Below are positions 15,977-23,764 of a stretch of DNA of 23,862 nt, piece after piece (position 1 is the first letter of the stretch; each line of letters begins with the position of its first letter). Location: positions 1 to 23,862 of the forward strand of contig NZ_CASEGO010000033.1 of assembly GCF_949287625.1 (NCBI RefSeq). The letters run 5' to 3'. A program made the position numbers and the translations under genes. This DNA is from an uncultured Brachyspira sp. (GTDB lineage: Bacteria; Spirochaetota; Brachyspiria; Brachyspirales; Brachyspiraceae). Under the pieces are notes generated by a model. That model was not told the origin of the DNA, did no database searches, and worked only from the letters and a program-made list of their open reading frames with translations.

Positions 15977-16981
15977 ATGTATAATAGGAAAATTGTATTA
16001 TTAACATTACTAACAGTGCTATTAATATCATGTGCTAATGGAGGCAGTAAAGAGGAAGAGGTAAAAAAAGCAGCTAGAATAAGAGTAGGATACATGCCTG
16101 ATTTTTCAGGTACTTCTGCTGCGGCAATAGCTTTACAAAAGGGATTTTTTGAAGAGGAAAATTTAGATGTGTCATTAATAAGATTTTTAGATGGTCCTTC
16201 TGAAATTGATGCTATGCTTTTAAATAATTTAGAGTTTGCATATATTGGTCATGGAGCACATACTTTAGCTATCGAAGGAAAAGTTAATGTATTGTTCCCA
16301 AATGGTTTGAGCAAATCTGAACAAATTATTGTAAGAGCAGAGTCTCAAATAAATACTGTTTCCGATTTAAGAGGCAAAACAGTAGGTACTCAATTTGGAA
16401 CTTCTTCGGAAATTCTTTTAAATTTGGCACTTAAAACATTGGGAATAAACAGAGAGGAATTAAATATTGTTAATATGGACGGACCTACTATAGTATCTTC
16501 AATGTTAAATAAAACAATTGACGCTGCTGCAGTGCAGGCTCCTTACACTTTTAACATATTAAAAAATCTTGGAGATGAAGCAAAAACTATTGCAAATACA
16601 ATTGATTATTCTGATGCTGGTGCTTTTCCAAGCAGCTGGATAGTTACTCCTAAATATCAGACTAATAATTCGGACATAGTTAATAGATTTTCAAGGGCAA
16701 TACTTAAAGCTATGAATTATAGAACTGAAAATATGGATGAAGCTGTTGAAATAGTGGCAAAACAAAATAACACTGATACTAATGCTGTAAATTTAGAAAA
16801 AGAAACAGCTGTATGGCTTTCTGGAAATGATATAAAAAATGCATATCTTGACGGCACAGCTTCTAAATGGTACAAATCGCAGCAAAATATATTTATTTAT
16901 ACTAAAGCTATTACAAATTTTGTTGATATTAATAGCTATGTGCAAATAAAATATATGAATGATAATATATTTAATAAATAG
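15977..16981 (+). CDS. ABC transporter substrate-binding lipoprotein, SsuA/THI5-like (third of three)
   Basis: A 334-residue lipoprotein (lipobox LISC, Cys19), sister of the protein at 14812. Same landmarks: IRVGYMPDFSGTSAAAIA, FFEEENLDVSLIRFLDGPSEIDAM, YIGHGAHTLAIEGKV, GKTVGTQFGTSSEI and FPSSWIVTPKYQ. Long DNA stretches also match between the two genes, so this looks like a tandem duplication. Where the second SBP has VSVWAPYTF, this has AAVQAPYTF, so residues near the ligand cleft may differ. SD AAAGGA precedes the ATG. It has its own promoter and palindrome and is followed by a terminator. Confidence 0.87.
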   Translation: MYNRKIVLLTLLTVLLISCANGGSKEEEVKKAARIRVGYMPDFSGTSAAAIALQKGFFEEENLDVSLIRFLDGPSEIDAMLLNNLEFAYIGHGAHTLAIEGKVNVLFPNGLSKSEQIIVRAESQINTVSDLRGKTVGTQFGTSSEILLNLALKTLGINREELNIVNMDGPTIVSSMLNKTIDAAAVQAPYTFNILKNLGDEAKTIANTIDYSDAGAFPSSWIVTPKYQTNNSDIVNRFSRAILKAMNYRTENMDEAVEIVAKQNNTDTNAVNLEKETAVWLSGNDIKNAYLDGTASKWYKSQQNIFIYTKAITNFVDINSYVQIKYMNDNIFNK

Positions 16982-17010
16982 TTAATTATTTAAGTATTAT
17001 AAATAATATT

Positions 17011-17045
17011 AAGCGATGTGTATTATGTTTATGCATCGCTTTTTT
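17011..17045 (+). terminator. Intrinsic terminator after the third SBP gene
   Basis: An 8-bp stem, AAGCGATG (17011-17018) with CATCGCTT (17034-17041), 15-base loop, followed by a run of six T. It closes the uptake operon about 30 bases after the SBP stop and separates it from the ROK gene. Confidence 0.8.
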
Positions 17046-17079
17046 AATCATTTATTATAGGATTATAAGAAATAAATAA

Positions 17080-18273
17080 ATGAAAAGACTAAAAGCTAAA
17101 AATTTAAAAGAACAAAATTATATTGATATAGTTAAACTCCTAAAAATTGGAAATTATTCCAGAGCTGATTTAGCTTATAATTTGGAATTAAGTAAAGCAA
17201 GTATATCTGTACTTGTAGAAGATTTAATCAATATAGGTATAGTATATGAAAAATGCGGAGGACAGTCATCTTCTCTCGGAGGGAAAAAACCTATATTACT
17301 GGATATTAATAAAAATATTGTATATTTTTTAGCTGTACATTTTAGAAGAGAGTTATGCCATATTGCAATAGTAAATTTAGAAAATGAGATTATATATGAA
17401 CATAAAATGGAAGTGGTAATAAACAAAGATTATAAAATAACTTTTAATCCAATAATAAAAAAAATTAAAGATATTATATCAAAACATAAAAATAAAAGAA
17501 TATTCTCTCTAGGTATTTCAGTACCTGGAAAAACAGGAAAAAAGAATAATTTACTTATAGACTGTATGGGAATACCTGAATGGAAAAATATACCTCTCAA
17601 AGAATATATAGAAAAAAATATCAATATAGATGTAATAATAGATAGATATGCATGTGCTATGCTTACATATAATATACTTGAAGAGATGAAAAAATATATG
17701 CCTATACAAACTTCTTCGGTATATATTTATCTTAGTAATTGGCTTGGGGTATCTGTTTCAAATAACGGAAAAATATTATACGGTACTCATGATACAGCTG
17801 CCAACTACTCTCACACAATAGTAACAGATTCAAATTATATATGTTCCTGCGGTAAAAAAGGCTGCTGGGAATCTGTAGCTAGTATAAAAGCATTTATGAA
17901 AGAACTTCAAAACAAAAGTGATAAATATAAAGATTTAACGTTTGATGACATTATAAAAAATTATAAAAATGATGATACGGTTATAGATACTTATAAAAAT
18001 TTTCTAGCCTATTGGGTTTCTATAGGAATATATAATATAGTTAATACTTTTGACCCAGAGATAATATTTATAGGAGGAGAAATGATTTATCTGGGCAATG
18101 ATTTTATTAATGAAATAAAAAATAATATAAAAAATAAATTTAATTCCTATGACTTTATTACAGAAATCAAAATAGTTGAAAACTTCAAAAAAATTGAAAT
18201 ACATGCAGCGGCATCAATAGCCATATATGATTTTTATAATAACAGTTTATACAAATATCTTTCAGCTAAGTAG
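17080..18273 (+). CDS. ROK-family transcriptional repressor (NagC/XylR type)
   Basis: A 397-residue protein. Residues 13-56 form a winged helix-turn-helix (YSRADLAYNLELSKASISVLVEDLINIG) and GGKKPILLDIN links to a ROK domain with ISVPG, the zinc motif CSCGKKGC (Cys255, Cys257, Cys262, with His245) and DPEIIFIGGE. The ATP-binding DxGxT is replaced by HFRRE (87-91) and the ND catalytic pair by Asp188-Arg189, so it is a regulator and not a sugar kinase. The sugar-contacting Glu of the GExGH motif is Asn242. ROK repressors usually bind sugars or sugar phosphates, so the changed pocket hints at an unusual inducer. The ribosome site is weak. It follows the terminator of the uptake locus, whose control is its likely job, and its end overlaps the MurB-like gene by 12 bases. 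Confidence 0.85.
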   Translation: MKRLKAKNLKEQNYIDIVKLLKIGNYSRADLAYNLELSKASISVLVEDLINIGIVYEKCGGQSSSLGGKKPILLDINKNIVYFLAVHFRRELCHIAIVNLENEIIYEHKMEVVINKDYKITFNPIIKKIKDIISKHKNKRIFSLGISVPGKTGKKNNLLIDCMGIPEWKNIPLKEYIEKNINIDVIIDRYACAMLTYNILEEMKKYMPIQTSSVYIYLSNWLGVSVSNNGKILYGTHDTAANYSHTIVTDSNYICSCGKKGCWESVASIKAFMKELQNKSDKYKDLTFDDIIKNYKNDDTVIDTYKNFLAYWVSIGIYNIVNTFDPEIIFIGGEMIYLGNDFINEIKNNIKNKFNSYDFITEIKIVENFKKIEIHAAASIAIYDFYNNSLYKYLSAK

Positions 18274-19191
18274 AATAATATTAATTTGAGGACTAAAAGC
18301 ATAATGCTGCTCTATTTTTTTTCTAGTATCTTCTATTAAATTAATAACATCTTCAGCTTTACTAGGTTCTTCATCTTCTTTATACAGATGCTCATTAACA
18401 ATATAATTAGGAAATCTTTTATGCCATCTCATAGCACCAAATTTCATGTCAAGTCCGCCTACACGTTCTACCATTTCATAAGCCTTAATATCATGAGAAT
18501 CCTCAAAAACAGGTCCTATATTTGCTTCCATTGGGGCAACCGAGCCTCTTATATATTTGAACCAATCTATTCTATTATCAATGCTTTCAGGCAAATCATT
18601 ATCCAATTTAAATACCGCTGATAATATTACTATAAATTTCCTCTCATCTTCAGTTAAATTCAAATATTCATCTTTGCTTAGTTCTAATACTGAGCAGTCT
18701 TTTTTATTAAAAATTTTCACTGATTCTAAAAATTTCAATAATGATATACCAAAAGATTCTAATTTATCATAAATAGCAGCCCCTATTCTAGTATTCACTA
18801 AAGCCACAAACTCTAATCCTGATAAATTTCTAATTCTAGCCTCATGTGAAAGCCTTTCTAAAATAGCAGAACTATTAGATTTTAAAACTCCGCCTTCTAA
18901 AAACTCAAAAGACTCAAACTCCCCTTCTAATGATACTATTATTCCATTATATCCTTTATCAGAAACAACTACCTTGCTTGTATCGCCAATAACAAAATAA
19001 TCTATTTTTTTATTATATAAAAAATTTGCTATATCCAAAAAATCCTGTATCTTTTTTACAGCTATATACAAATCAATATTTCCGCCAACATTAAAACTGC
19101 TGCATTTACTAAAAGGCTGATTTTTATAATATTCTATCTTTTTTTCTTCGAGAAAACTCTCAACTATCTTGTAATTGTCTTGCATAGTCAT
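18262..19191 (-). CDS. MurB-like protein (UDP-N-acetylenolpyruvoylglucosamine reductase family), probably inactive
   Basis: A 309-residue protein with the MurB layout: FNVGG (33-37), VIGDTSKVVVSDKGYNGIIVSL (67-88), GLEF (125-128), GPVFEDS (226-232), then RWHKRFPNYIVNE (255-267) and FSPQINIIL (299-307). MurB makes UDP-MurNAc with NADPH and FAD. Yet the GSN of the FAD loop reads DTS, the GIPGxxGG loop is not seen after GLEF, no YRxS motif is seen, the catalytic Ser of GSxFKNP is Pro227, and the C-terminal Glu of LxPEV is Gln302. It is therefore likely a pseudo-enzyme or one with another job; a true MurB may lie elsewhere. The ATG at 19191 has a good site (GAGGG) and overlaps the end of murC by 32 bases. 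The whole length is kept, without frameshift. Confidence 0.78.
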   Translation of the reverse strand: MTMQDNYKIVESFLEEKKIEYYKNQPFSKCSSFNVGGNIDLYIAVKKIQDFLDIANFLYNKKIDYFVIGDTSKVVVSDKGYNGIIVSLEGEFESFEFLEGGVLKSNSSAILERLSHEARIRNLSGLEFVALVNTRIGAAIYDKLESFGISLLKFLESVKIFNKKDCSVLELSKDEYLNLTEDERKFIVILSAVFKLDNDLPESIDNRIDWFKYIRGSVAPMEANIGPVFEDSHDIKAYEMVERVGGLDMKFGAMRWHKRFPNYIVNEHLYKEDEEPSKAEDVINLIEDTRKKIEQHYAFSPQINIILLS

Positions 19192-20548
19192 TGCTAACCC
19201 TCACTATATTACCAGCTCCTAATGTTATTATTATATCCCCATCTTTTTTTATACTCTCTAACACCGGCAATACTTCATCTATGTTTTTTATATATCTCAC
19301 ATTCTTATTTTGTTTTTTTACTATATCACATATAATCTCGCCATTAACCCCAGCAATAGGAGCTTCTCCCGCAGCATAAATATCAGTAATAATTACCTCA
19401 TCGGCATCATTAAAAGCATACTCAAAATCATTTAAAAGCAGCTCAGTTCTGCTGTATCTATGAGGCTGAAATACTGCTATTATACGCCTGTTTTTATATC
19501 CCTCTTTAACCGATGACAATGTAGCCTTTATTTCTGTTGGGTGATGGGCATAATCATCAAATAATGTTATCTCTTTATCATATAGTTTATTTAATCTTCT
19601 GCCTACACCTTCAAAAGTTTTAAGCCCTTCTTTTATATCAGGAACATCTATACCCAAATGATAAGCAACACCTATAGAAGCTAAAGAGTTTAATACATTA
19701 TGTATTCCAATAAGAGGCACAGAAAACTCCCCCAAACACTCTTTATTATGATATACTATAAAATATGTAATAGGAGCTTCTACCCTAATAGAATCTTTAT
19801 CTACATAAAAATCATATAATTTATCAAAACCATAAGAATAATATTTTTTATTAGCACTTTTAGATAAATCCCTTACAACATCATTCTCAAAACATAAAAA
19901 TGAACAGCCGTAAAAAGGAACTTTATTAATAAACTCTAAAAAAGCAACTCTTAAAGCCTCAACATTTCCGTAATAATCCAAATGATCATTATCTATATTA
20001 GTTACAACATTAATAACAGGAGAAAGCCTTAAAAAACTTCCGTCACTTTCATCAGCCTCGCATACCATATACTCACTGCTTAAATCATTACAAGCGGCAT
20101 TGCTTTTCAAATTAAAATGATTGCCGCCTATGATACAAACAGGATTAAGACCTGCATGCATCATTATCTGACTTATAAGTGAAGTTGTAGTAGTTTTGCC
20201 ATGAGAGCCTGATATTGCTATACCGTATCTTAAACGCATAAGCTCTGCAAGCATCTCTCCTCTTGATATAACTGTTATCTTTTTTGCCTTTGCTGCAACT
20301 ATCTCTTCATTTGCAGGACTTATAGCCGATGAAGTTACAACCGCAGTAATATCATCTTCTATATTAGATGCATGATGACCATAATATACTTTTATCCCTG
20401 ATTTTTCTAAAGATTCAGTTTTTGCTGTTTTTGCCAAATCACTTCCAGTTATAGTAAAACCAATAGCATTTAATACACTTGCTATTGCACTCATTCCTAT
20501 TCCGCCTATTCCTATAAAATGTATCTTTTCTTTTCTTTTTGTAAACAT
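19160..20548 (-). CDS. murC: UDP-N-acetylmuramate--L-alanine ligase
   Basis: Cytoplasmic Mur ligase that adds L-Ala to UDP-MurNAc using ATP. From the ATG at 20548 it is 462 residues, normal for MurC. Motifs: GIGGIGMS (13-20, UDP-sugar site), GSHGKTTTT (114-122, P-loop), EADESDGSF (164-172), NIDNDHLD (184-191), HNVLNSLAS (283-291) and DDYAHHPTE (331-339). A TTG at 20560 would add four residues, but the AAAGGA ribosome site directly touches it, so the ATG 12 bases after that site is preferred. It is 45 bases or so after murG and overlaps the MurB-like gene, so the three are one transcription unit. Confidence 0.93.
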   Translation of the reverse strand: MFTKRKEKIHFIGIGGIGMSAIASVLNAIGFTITGSDLAKTAKTESLEKSGIKVYYGHHASNIEDDITAVVTSSAISPANEEIVAAKAKKITVISRGEMLAELMRLRYGIAISGSHGKTTTTSLISQIMMHAGLNPVCIIGGNHFNLKSNAACNDLSSEYMVCEADESDGSFLRLSPVINVVTNIDNDHLDYYGNVEALRVAFLEFINKVPFYGCSFLCFENDVVRDLSKSANKKYYSYGFDKLYDFYVDKDSIRVEAPITYFIVYHNKECLGEFSVPLIGIHNVLNSLASIGVAYHLGIDVPDIKEGLKTFEGVGRRLNKLYDKEITLFDDYAHHPTEIKATLSSVKEGYKNRRIIAVFQPHRYSRTELLLNDFEYAFNDADEVIITDIYAAGEAPIAGVNGEIICDIVKKQNKNVRYIKNIDEVLPVLESIKKDGDIIITLGAGNIVRVSNDYARQLQDS

Positions 20549-20605
20549 TATGTAAGTCAATCCTTTAATAATAAATCAAAAACTTTAATGATAAAAATTA
20601 ATCAA

Positions 20606-21679
20606 TTATTTATTTTTCAAATTACTCATTATATCATCTACTATTGAAGACACAGCTCTTGAACTCCAACTGCTTCTAATTTTTTCACGCATAGTTTTTA
20701 ATCTTTCATCATTATTCAAATTATTTATAACAACACTCTCTAACTTTTCTTTATTTAAATCTGATTCTTCTATTAAATAAGCCATATCTTTATTAAGTAA
20801 ATCCAAAGCATTAAAATACTGGTGATTATCTGTTGCATACGGAAAAGGTATAAGCAAAGAAGGTACATTAACTGCTAATATCTCACTTATAGAACTGCTT
20901 CCCGCCCTAGATATAACAAAATCAGCTGCATGAAGTAAATTAGCCATATCCTTATAATAGCTATGTACAAAAACATTATCAAATTTAGCATTATTAACTT
21001 TTTCTATTATCTCAGAAGCCCATTTAGGTCCTGCAAGCCATTCTATACGTACATTTTTTACTTTATCTTTAATATCTTTTATACATTCAAAAAACATTTC
21101 ATTTAATTTTAATGCTCCCTGAGAACCTCCCATAACAACTAAGAGTTTATCATCATTAGATAATTTCATAACTATTCTTGCCCCTTCTCTATTAACTACA
21201 AAGAAGTCATTTCTTACAGGGTTTCCAAAAACTTTTCCTTTAGGCATAAACTCCAAAGTCTTTGAAAAAGTTAAATAAGTTTGTTTTGCATATTTATAAA
21301 ATATTCTATTAACTTTACCAGGTATAGAGTTCTGCTCGCATAAAAATATAGGTATATTATTCCATTTAGCTACATACAGCATAGGAAGAGATACAAATCC
21401 GCCCATTCCTATTATACAGTCTGGTTTATGTCTTTTAATAATTTTTAGAGACTTCATCAAAGCAGGTATAAATCTTAATATAAAGAGTATTTTTTTCCAA
21501 AAATTTCCCGGAGGATTAATATTAATAGTATTAAAATCATAATTATGAGGTATAAGATGATAGTCTTTTTGAGCAACTACAAGTCTAGGTTTATGTCCCT
21601 GATGTTTTACATAATCGTATATTGAAATAGCAGGTGTTATATGTCCTGCTGTACCTCCTCCGCATAAAATAATATTCAT
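20606..21679 (-). CDS. murG: UDP-N-acetylglucosamine--undecaprenyl-PP-MurNAc-pentapeptide transferase
   Basis: A 357-residue GT28 glycosyltransferase that turns lipid I into lipid II at the inner face of the cytoplasmic membrane. Motifs: GGGTAGH (7-13), GMGGFVS (91-97), EQNSIPG (115-121), GNPVR (152-156), GGSQGA (184-189) and SRAGSSSISE (257-266), with DNHQ (284-287) of the sugar-nucleotide site. Length is normal. The start overlaps the ftsW stop as ATGA, with AAAGGAG just upstream, so translation is probably coupled. murC follows. Confidence 0.95.
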   Translation of the reverse strand: MNIILCGGGTAGHITPAISIYDYVKHQGHKPRLVVAQKDYHLIPHNYDFNTININPPGNFWKKILFILRFIPALMKSLKIIKRHKPDCIIGMGGFVSLPMLYVAKWNNIPIFLCEQNSIPGKVNRIFYKYAKQTYLTFSKTLEFMPKGKVFGNPVRNDFFVVNREGARIVMKLSNDDKLLVVMGGSQGALKLNEMFFECIKDIKDKVKNVRIEWLAGPKWASEIIEKVNNAKFDNVFVHSYYKDMANLLHAADFVISRAGSSSISEILAVNVPSLLIPFPYATDNHQYFNALDLLNKDMAYLIEESDLNKEKLESVVINNLNNDERLKTMREKIRSSWSSRAVSSIVDDIMSNLKNK

Positions 21680-22770
21680 TTTTCACTCCTTTGAGTTATT
21701 TTTAAAAGTATAGCAACCATTATCATATTGATAACTAAAGCATTTCTTCCGTAACTAATAATAGGAAGCGGCATTCCAGTAGTAGGTATCATAAGAGTTG
21801 CAACCATTATATTTAAATATGCCTGAACACTTATAAACATAGTTATAGCAAACGAAAGATTTTTTAAAAACAGATCATTTGTCCGCGATGATATAATAAA
21901 ACCTCTTATAGTAAATGATAAAAACAAAAGAAGTATTATTAAATTACCTACCAAGCCATATCTTTGAGATACTGAAGCATATATAAAGTCAGTTAATGCT
22001 GCAGGTAAATGAGTACTCACATCTCTTATTTCCTCATCAGGTATACCAGTAATTCCGCCATAATTGAATGCCAATTTCGCCCTTCTAATTTGATAAATAT
22101 CCTCTTCCGACTGAGACTGCGGGTCAAGATATGAATTAACCCTGCTTCTCATATACGGTATATTAAATATAAATAAAGCAAATAGTATCGCAAGAAGCAA
22201 TGCAGAAAAAAGTAAAGATTTAAAAGGTATGCCGCCGTAAAAAAATATTGAAAAACCAACCATAGCAAATAATAATGCCGTTCCAGAATCTGGTTCTATA
22301 AGTATAAGCCCTGATACCAAACATAAAATAAGAAGCGGAGGAAACAGTCCTTTTCTTATATCAAATAATTTCTCACCTTTTTTACTAAGTACGCTTGCAA
22401 AATATATACTGCAGGTTACCTTTGCTATTTCAGAAGGCTGTATGGTAATTCCAGAAGGAAGTAAAAGCCACCTTTTAGCATAACTTCCTGCAACCGTTAT
22501 ACCAAATAAATATACCCAAACAAGAAGAATCAATGTAAAAAGCAAAAGAAAAGGCACCATCTTATCTAAAAATCCAAAAAAATCCGGAAGAATAAGAACT
22601 ATTAAAGTGCCTAATAGCATTATAGATAATAATTTAAAATGATTATCAAAATATCCGCCATTAGGCTCATGTATAGTCTGAGCACCATATATAGCTACTA
22701 AACCAGCCACAAGTAAGGCTATATATATAATCAATAAATATCTGTCCGGCATTAATTTTCTTTTTATCAT
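21676..22770 (-). CDS. ftsW: SEDS-family peptidoglycan glycosyltransferase FtsW (divergent)
   Basis: A 364-residue polytopic membrane protein with about ten hydrophobic segments. SEDS motifs: AKRWLLLPSGITIQPSEIAK (98-117), IEPDSGTAL (158-166), TDFIYA (260-265) with the catalytic-type Asp261, and TGMPLPIISYGRNALV near the end. SEDS proteins polymerise lipid II together with a class B PBP. Two usual positions differ: the H of LPEAHTDF is Leu, and the EELG that follows is QRYG. Position next to murG and murC favours FtsW over RodA. An upstream GAGTG sits 12 bases from the ATG; Met7 is an alternative start. The gene is 26 bases after the putative outer-membrane protein gene. Confidence 0.88.
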   Translation of the reverse strand: MIKRKLMPDRYLLIIYIALLVAGLVAIYGAQTIHEPNGGYFDNHFKLLSIMLLGTLIVLILPDFFGFLDKMVPFLLLFTLILLVWVYLFGITVAGSYAKRWLLLPSGITIQPSEIAKVTCSIYFASVLSKKGEKLFDIRKGLFPPLLILCLVSGLILIEPDSGTALLFAMVGFSIFFYGGIPFKSLLFSALLLAILFALFIFNIPYMRSRVNSYLDPQSQSEEDIYQIRRAKLAFNYGGITGIPDEEIRDVSTHLPAALTDFIYASVSQRYGLVGNLIILLLFLSFTIRGFIISSRTNDLFLKNLSFAITMFISVQAYLNIMVATLMIPTTGMPLPIISYGRNALVINMIMVAILLKITQRSEK

Positions 22771-22796
22771 ATTAAAATAAACACTCTTTAAATTAT

Positions 22797-23681
22797 TTAT
22801 AATATCTTATAGGCTAATGACGCTTTCAGTTCTATGAAAGTTTCATTATTATAATAAGGAATACCTACATGCAAACCAGCTGAAGCTCCTATATTGAGTA
22901 ATAATCTTTCTTTCAAGAATTTAAAATTTACAATAGCAGCTATTCCTAATTTATGCGATAAATGTTTCGAATTAATCAAATAAGTAAGTCCGTAATACCC
23001 GCCTATATAAAATAAACTAATTCTCCCTAAAAGAAAAAAATCATTAATAAGTTCAAACTCGCTTTTTTTATGAAGTATAGAAGTTCTAGGATCATAATAA
23101 TATTCTTTATCTCCAACATTAACATATGAAATATTTAAATTATTTATCAAAACAAAATTATTAAACTTAAATATAAAATAAGGAGAAACATTTATTATAT
23201 AACCAAAAGCACTGCCTTTCTTCATGGCATAAAGTTCATCAAAAGAATAACTTACATCTTTACTGTCAAAACCAGCATATCCAAAGTTCATAATATTAAA
23301 CATAAAATCAGCATATCCGCTTATTCTAACACCCAAAAACGACAGCGGTCTAATATCAGCAAATACCCCTACCATATCCGAAGACAGAGAAAAATTATTT
23401 TCTATGCCGAAATCTGCTTTAGTACCTTTAAATAAAAAATTAGTAGCATTTTTATACATATATAATCTATAATATAATCTGGTTTCTAAATTAAATTTTA
23501 TATAGTTAAATCCTCCTAAAGCAGTTTGTTCTATAAAAAGTTCATTACTGTAAATACCAGTATTCGTATTTACTGATAACTCCCTCTCATACATATCCAT
23601 ATTAAAAAGAGTATTTATATCAGCAAAAACAAGGCTTGGATATAAACAAATCATTATTATAATAATATTTATCTTTTTCAT
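22797..23681 (-). CDS. Putative outer-membrane beta-barrel protein
   Basis: A 294-residue protein with a cleavable signal peptide (hydrophobic 5-17, likely cut after VFA, residue 20). The mature part alternates hydrophobic and polar residues in many short amphipathic strands rich in Tyr and Phe (KFNLETRLYYRLYMY, LGRISLFYIGGYYG, IELKASLAYKIL), as in transmembrane beta-barrels, and ends in an apolar residue. I recognise no named family. The ribosome site is weak. It is the first gene of the ftsW-murG-murC cluster and may be co-transcribed with it. An IS3-family end lies about 84 bases upstream of its start. Confidence 0.6.
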   Translation of the reverse strand: MKKINIIIIMICLYPSLVFADINTLFNMDMYERELSVNTNTGIYSNELFIEQTALGGFNYIKFNLETRLYYRLYMYKNATNFLFKGTKADFGIENNFSLSSDMVGVFADIRPLSFLGVRISGYADFMFNIMNFGYAGFDSKDVSYSFDELYAMKKGSAFGYIINVSPYFIFKFNNFVLINNLNISYVNVGDKEYYYDPRTSILHKKSEFELINDFFLLGRISLFYIGGYYGLTYLINSKHLSHKLGIAAIVNFKFLKERLLLNIGASAGLHVGIPYYNNETFIELKASLAYKIL

Positions 23682-23715
23682 TTAAATCTTAAATATCCAA
23701 TACAAACTTTTTAAT

Positions 23716-23743
23716 ATGATACTTTATAAAACAAAAAAATCAA
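23716..23743 (-). promoter_or_regulatory. Possible promoter of the outer-membrane protein / ftsW cluster
   Basis: Minus strand: TTGATT (23738-23743), 16-base spacer, TATCAT (23716-23721). It lies between the IS end and the first gene, giving a leader of about 30 bases. Confidence 0.38.
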
Positions 23744-23764
23744 GATTATATGTATTAAAAATAT

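Noticed and set aside
17080..18273. Sugar kinase of the ROK family
   Set aside because: An N-terminal helix-turn-helix is present, and both the phosphate-binding and catalytic Asp motifs are lost.
20549..20560. TTG start for murC
   Set aside because: The only ribosome site touches the TTG with no spacing; the ATG at 20548 is the usable start.
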